This document shows positions 4,644 through 5,318 of a stretch of DNA of 5,318 nucleotides, in pieces (positions within the stretch are counted from its first letter, which is position 1; every line of letters starts with the position of its first letter). This DNA is from a bacterium. Its GTDB lineage: Bacteria; Bacteroidota; Bacteroidia; Bacteroidales; Muribaculaceae. The DNA lies in assembly GCA_004563195.1 (NCBI GenBank), contig SFTJ01000102.1, forward strand, positions 1 through 5,318. Direction: 5' to 3'. The notes under the pieces are model-generated. The model was not told the DNA's origin. It saw only the letters and a list, made by a program, of their open reading frames with translations, and did not search any database. The translations under genes and the position numbers were made by a program.

Positions 4644-5318
4644 TTATTTCAGCATCTGCTGCAGGAGTTCGGGTTCGTTGGTGGTAATGAAGTCGGCGCC
4701 GTGGTCGATGCACCATTGCAGGTCGTCGGGGGCGTTAACGGTCCAAATGTTCACTTTCATGCCTAATTGGTGACATTCTGTAATCCATTCGGGATGCTTC
4801 TTCATCGTACCCAAGCTATAGTCGAGCCCGGCGCATCCCATTGCTTTGAGTTCTGCCGGGGCTATGTCGCCGCTCAAATAATACACTTCGGTGCCTTTGG
4901 GGGCATATTTTATGAAGTTGAGGGTGGCTTCGCGCGAGAAGGTGATGTAGGTGGTGCGATTTTCGAGGCCGTAACGCTTTATGAGCTTAATAGCCTTTTT
5001 CACAGCCTTTTCTTCCTGCTTTTTGTCGGTGTGCGATTTTAGTTCGAGCACCACATTGATGTCGGGGCAAGCCTTGCATTGCTCGAGGTACGATTCGAGC
5101 GAGGACAGATATTCACCATTTGGGAGAATTTGTGAGAGCACTTCGTGCGAACGGCTTGTGGCTATGGCTACGCCGTTGTAGGATGCGTCGTGGTTTACCA
5201 CGAGCAAACCGTCGGCGGTGCTCCATACGTCGAATTCCGAGCCCCAGCAACCTATCGAGTCGGCTTTAACCAGTGCACGGATGGAGTTTTGTGCCGAGCC
5301 TGCTGTTTTCCAATAGCC
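4644..5318 (-). CDS. Glycerophosphodiester phosphodiesterase, C-terminal part (runs off the right edge)
   Basis: This enzyme hydrolyses glycerophosphodiesters from phospholipid turnover to sn-glycerol-3-phosphate and an alcohol, within a TIM-barrel GDPD domain. The visible 224 residues start inside the first barrel segment: GYWKTAGSAQNS corresponds to the stretch just after the catalytic His-Arg, whose His and Arg lie outside the window. GSEFDVWSTADG (visible residues 26-37) supplies the metal-binding Glu28 and Asp30, and VVNHD (40-44) the second catalytic His. VLELKSH (90-96) gives the conserved Glu-x-Lys, and NIWTVN plus GADFITTNEPELL form the usual C-terminal barrel strands. The frame is open to the window edge, so a TTG at 5207 should not be taken as the start. 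Family members of Bacteroidetes are often secreted lipoproteins, but any signal sequence is out of view. GlpQ/UgpQ-like; I cannot choose between them. Confidence 0.95.
   Translation of the reverse strand, partial: GYWKTAGSAQNSIRALVKADSIGCWGSEFDVWSTADGLLVVNHDASYNGVAIATSRSHEVLSQILPNGEYLSSLESYLEQCKACPDINVVLELKSHTDKKQEEKAVKKAIKLIKRYGLENRTTYITFSREATLNFIKYAPKGTEVYYLSGDIAPAELKAMGCAGLDYSLGTMKKHPEWITECHQLGMKVNIWTVNAPDDLQWCIDHGADFITTNEPELLQQMLK

Noticed and set aside
4644..5207. Phosphodiesterase starting at TTG 5207
   Set aside because: The frame stays open and clearly homologous upstream to the window edge, including the catalytic SEFD segment, so the gene starts outside the window.

Overview
The window looks like chromosomal DNA of a member of the Bacteroidales, possibly a Muribaculaceae-type gut bacterium. 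Three things suggest this. Two intergenic promoters match the Bacteroidetes consensus (TTTG at -33, TAnnTTTG at -7) exactly. Leaders before start codons are A/T-rich with little Shine-Dalgarno character. Coding DNA is GC-moderate and intergenic DNA very AT-rich. The family assignment is inference; the phylum is fairly secure.

All protein genes supported here lie on the minus strand. Reading in the direction of transcription from the right edge: (i) 4644-5318 is the C-terminal part of a glycerophosphodiester phosphodiesterase, with its N-terminus beyond the window. (ii) 4066-4643 is a 578-base gene-free region. It holds a four-unit 9-bp palindromic repeat, an apparent stand-alone plus-strand transcription unit (promoter, about 150 nt of RNA, intrinsic terminator), two inverted repeats and a minus-strand promoter. 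(iii) 3857-4065 is a small ORF of about 69 codons that reads through only if one frameshift is allowed. (iv) 1875-3770 is a 631-residue CbbX/SpoVK-type AAA+ ATPase with an unusual, probably beta-rich N-terminal half. (v) 1410-1826 and 702-1271 are two uncharacterised proteins of 138 and 189 residues. (vi) 1-524 is the N-terminal part of methionyl-tRNA synthetase (metG), with a promoter -7 element of its own.

The small ORF, the AAA+ gene, the 138-residue gene and perhaps the 189-residue gene could form one transcription unit driven from 4156-4186. The gap between the AAA+ and 138-residue genes is only 48 nt and shows no promoter. The AAA+ motor is therefore the likely centre of an uncharacterised module whose substrate or partner may be one of the small neighbours. 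CbbX-family ATPases are known as remodelling motors (red-type Rubisco activase; EccA of type VII secretion), but nothing in the window identifies the substrate. metG and the phosphodiesterase look like ordinary housekeeping flanks.

The least explained parts are the plus-strand RNA candidate at about 4392-4550, the GGTCNGACC repeat at 4583-4618, the frameshifted small ORF and the AAA+ N-terminal domain.
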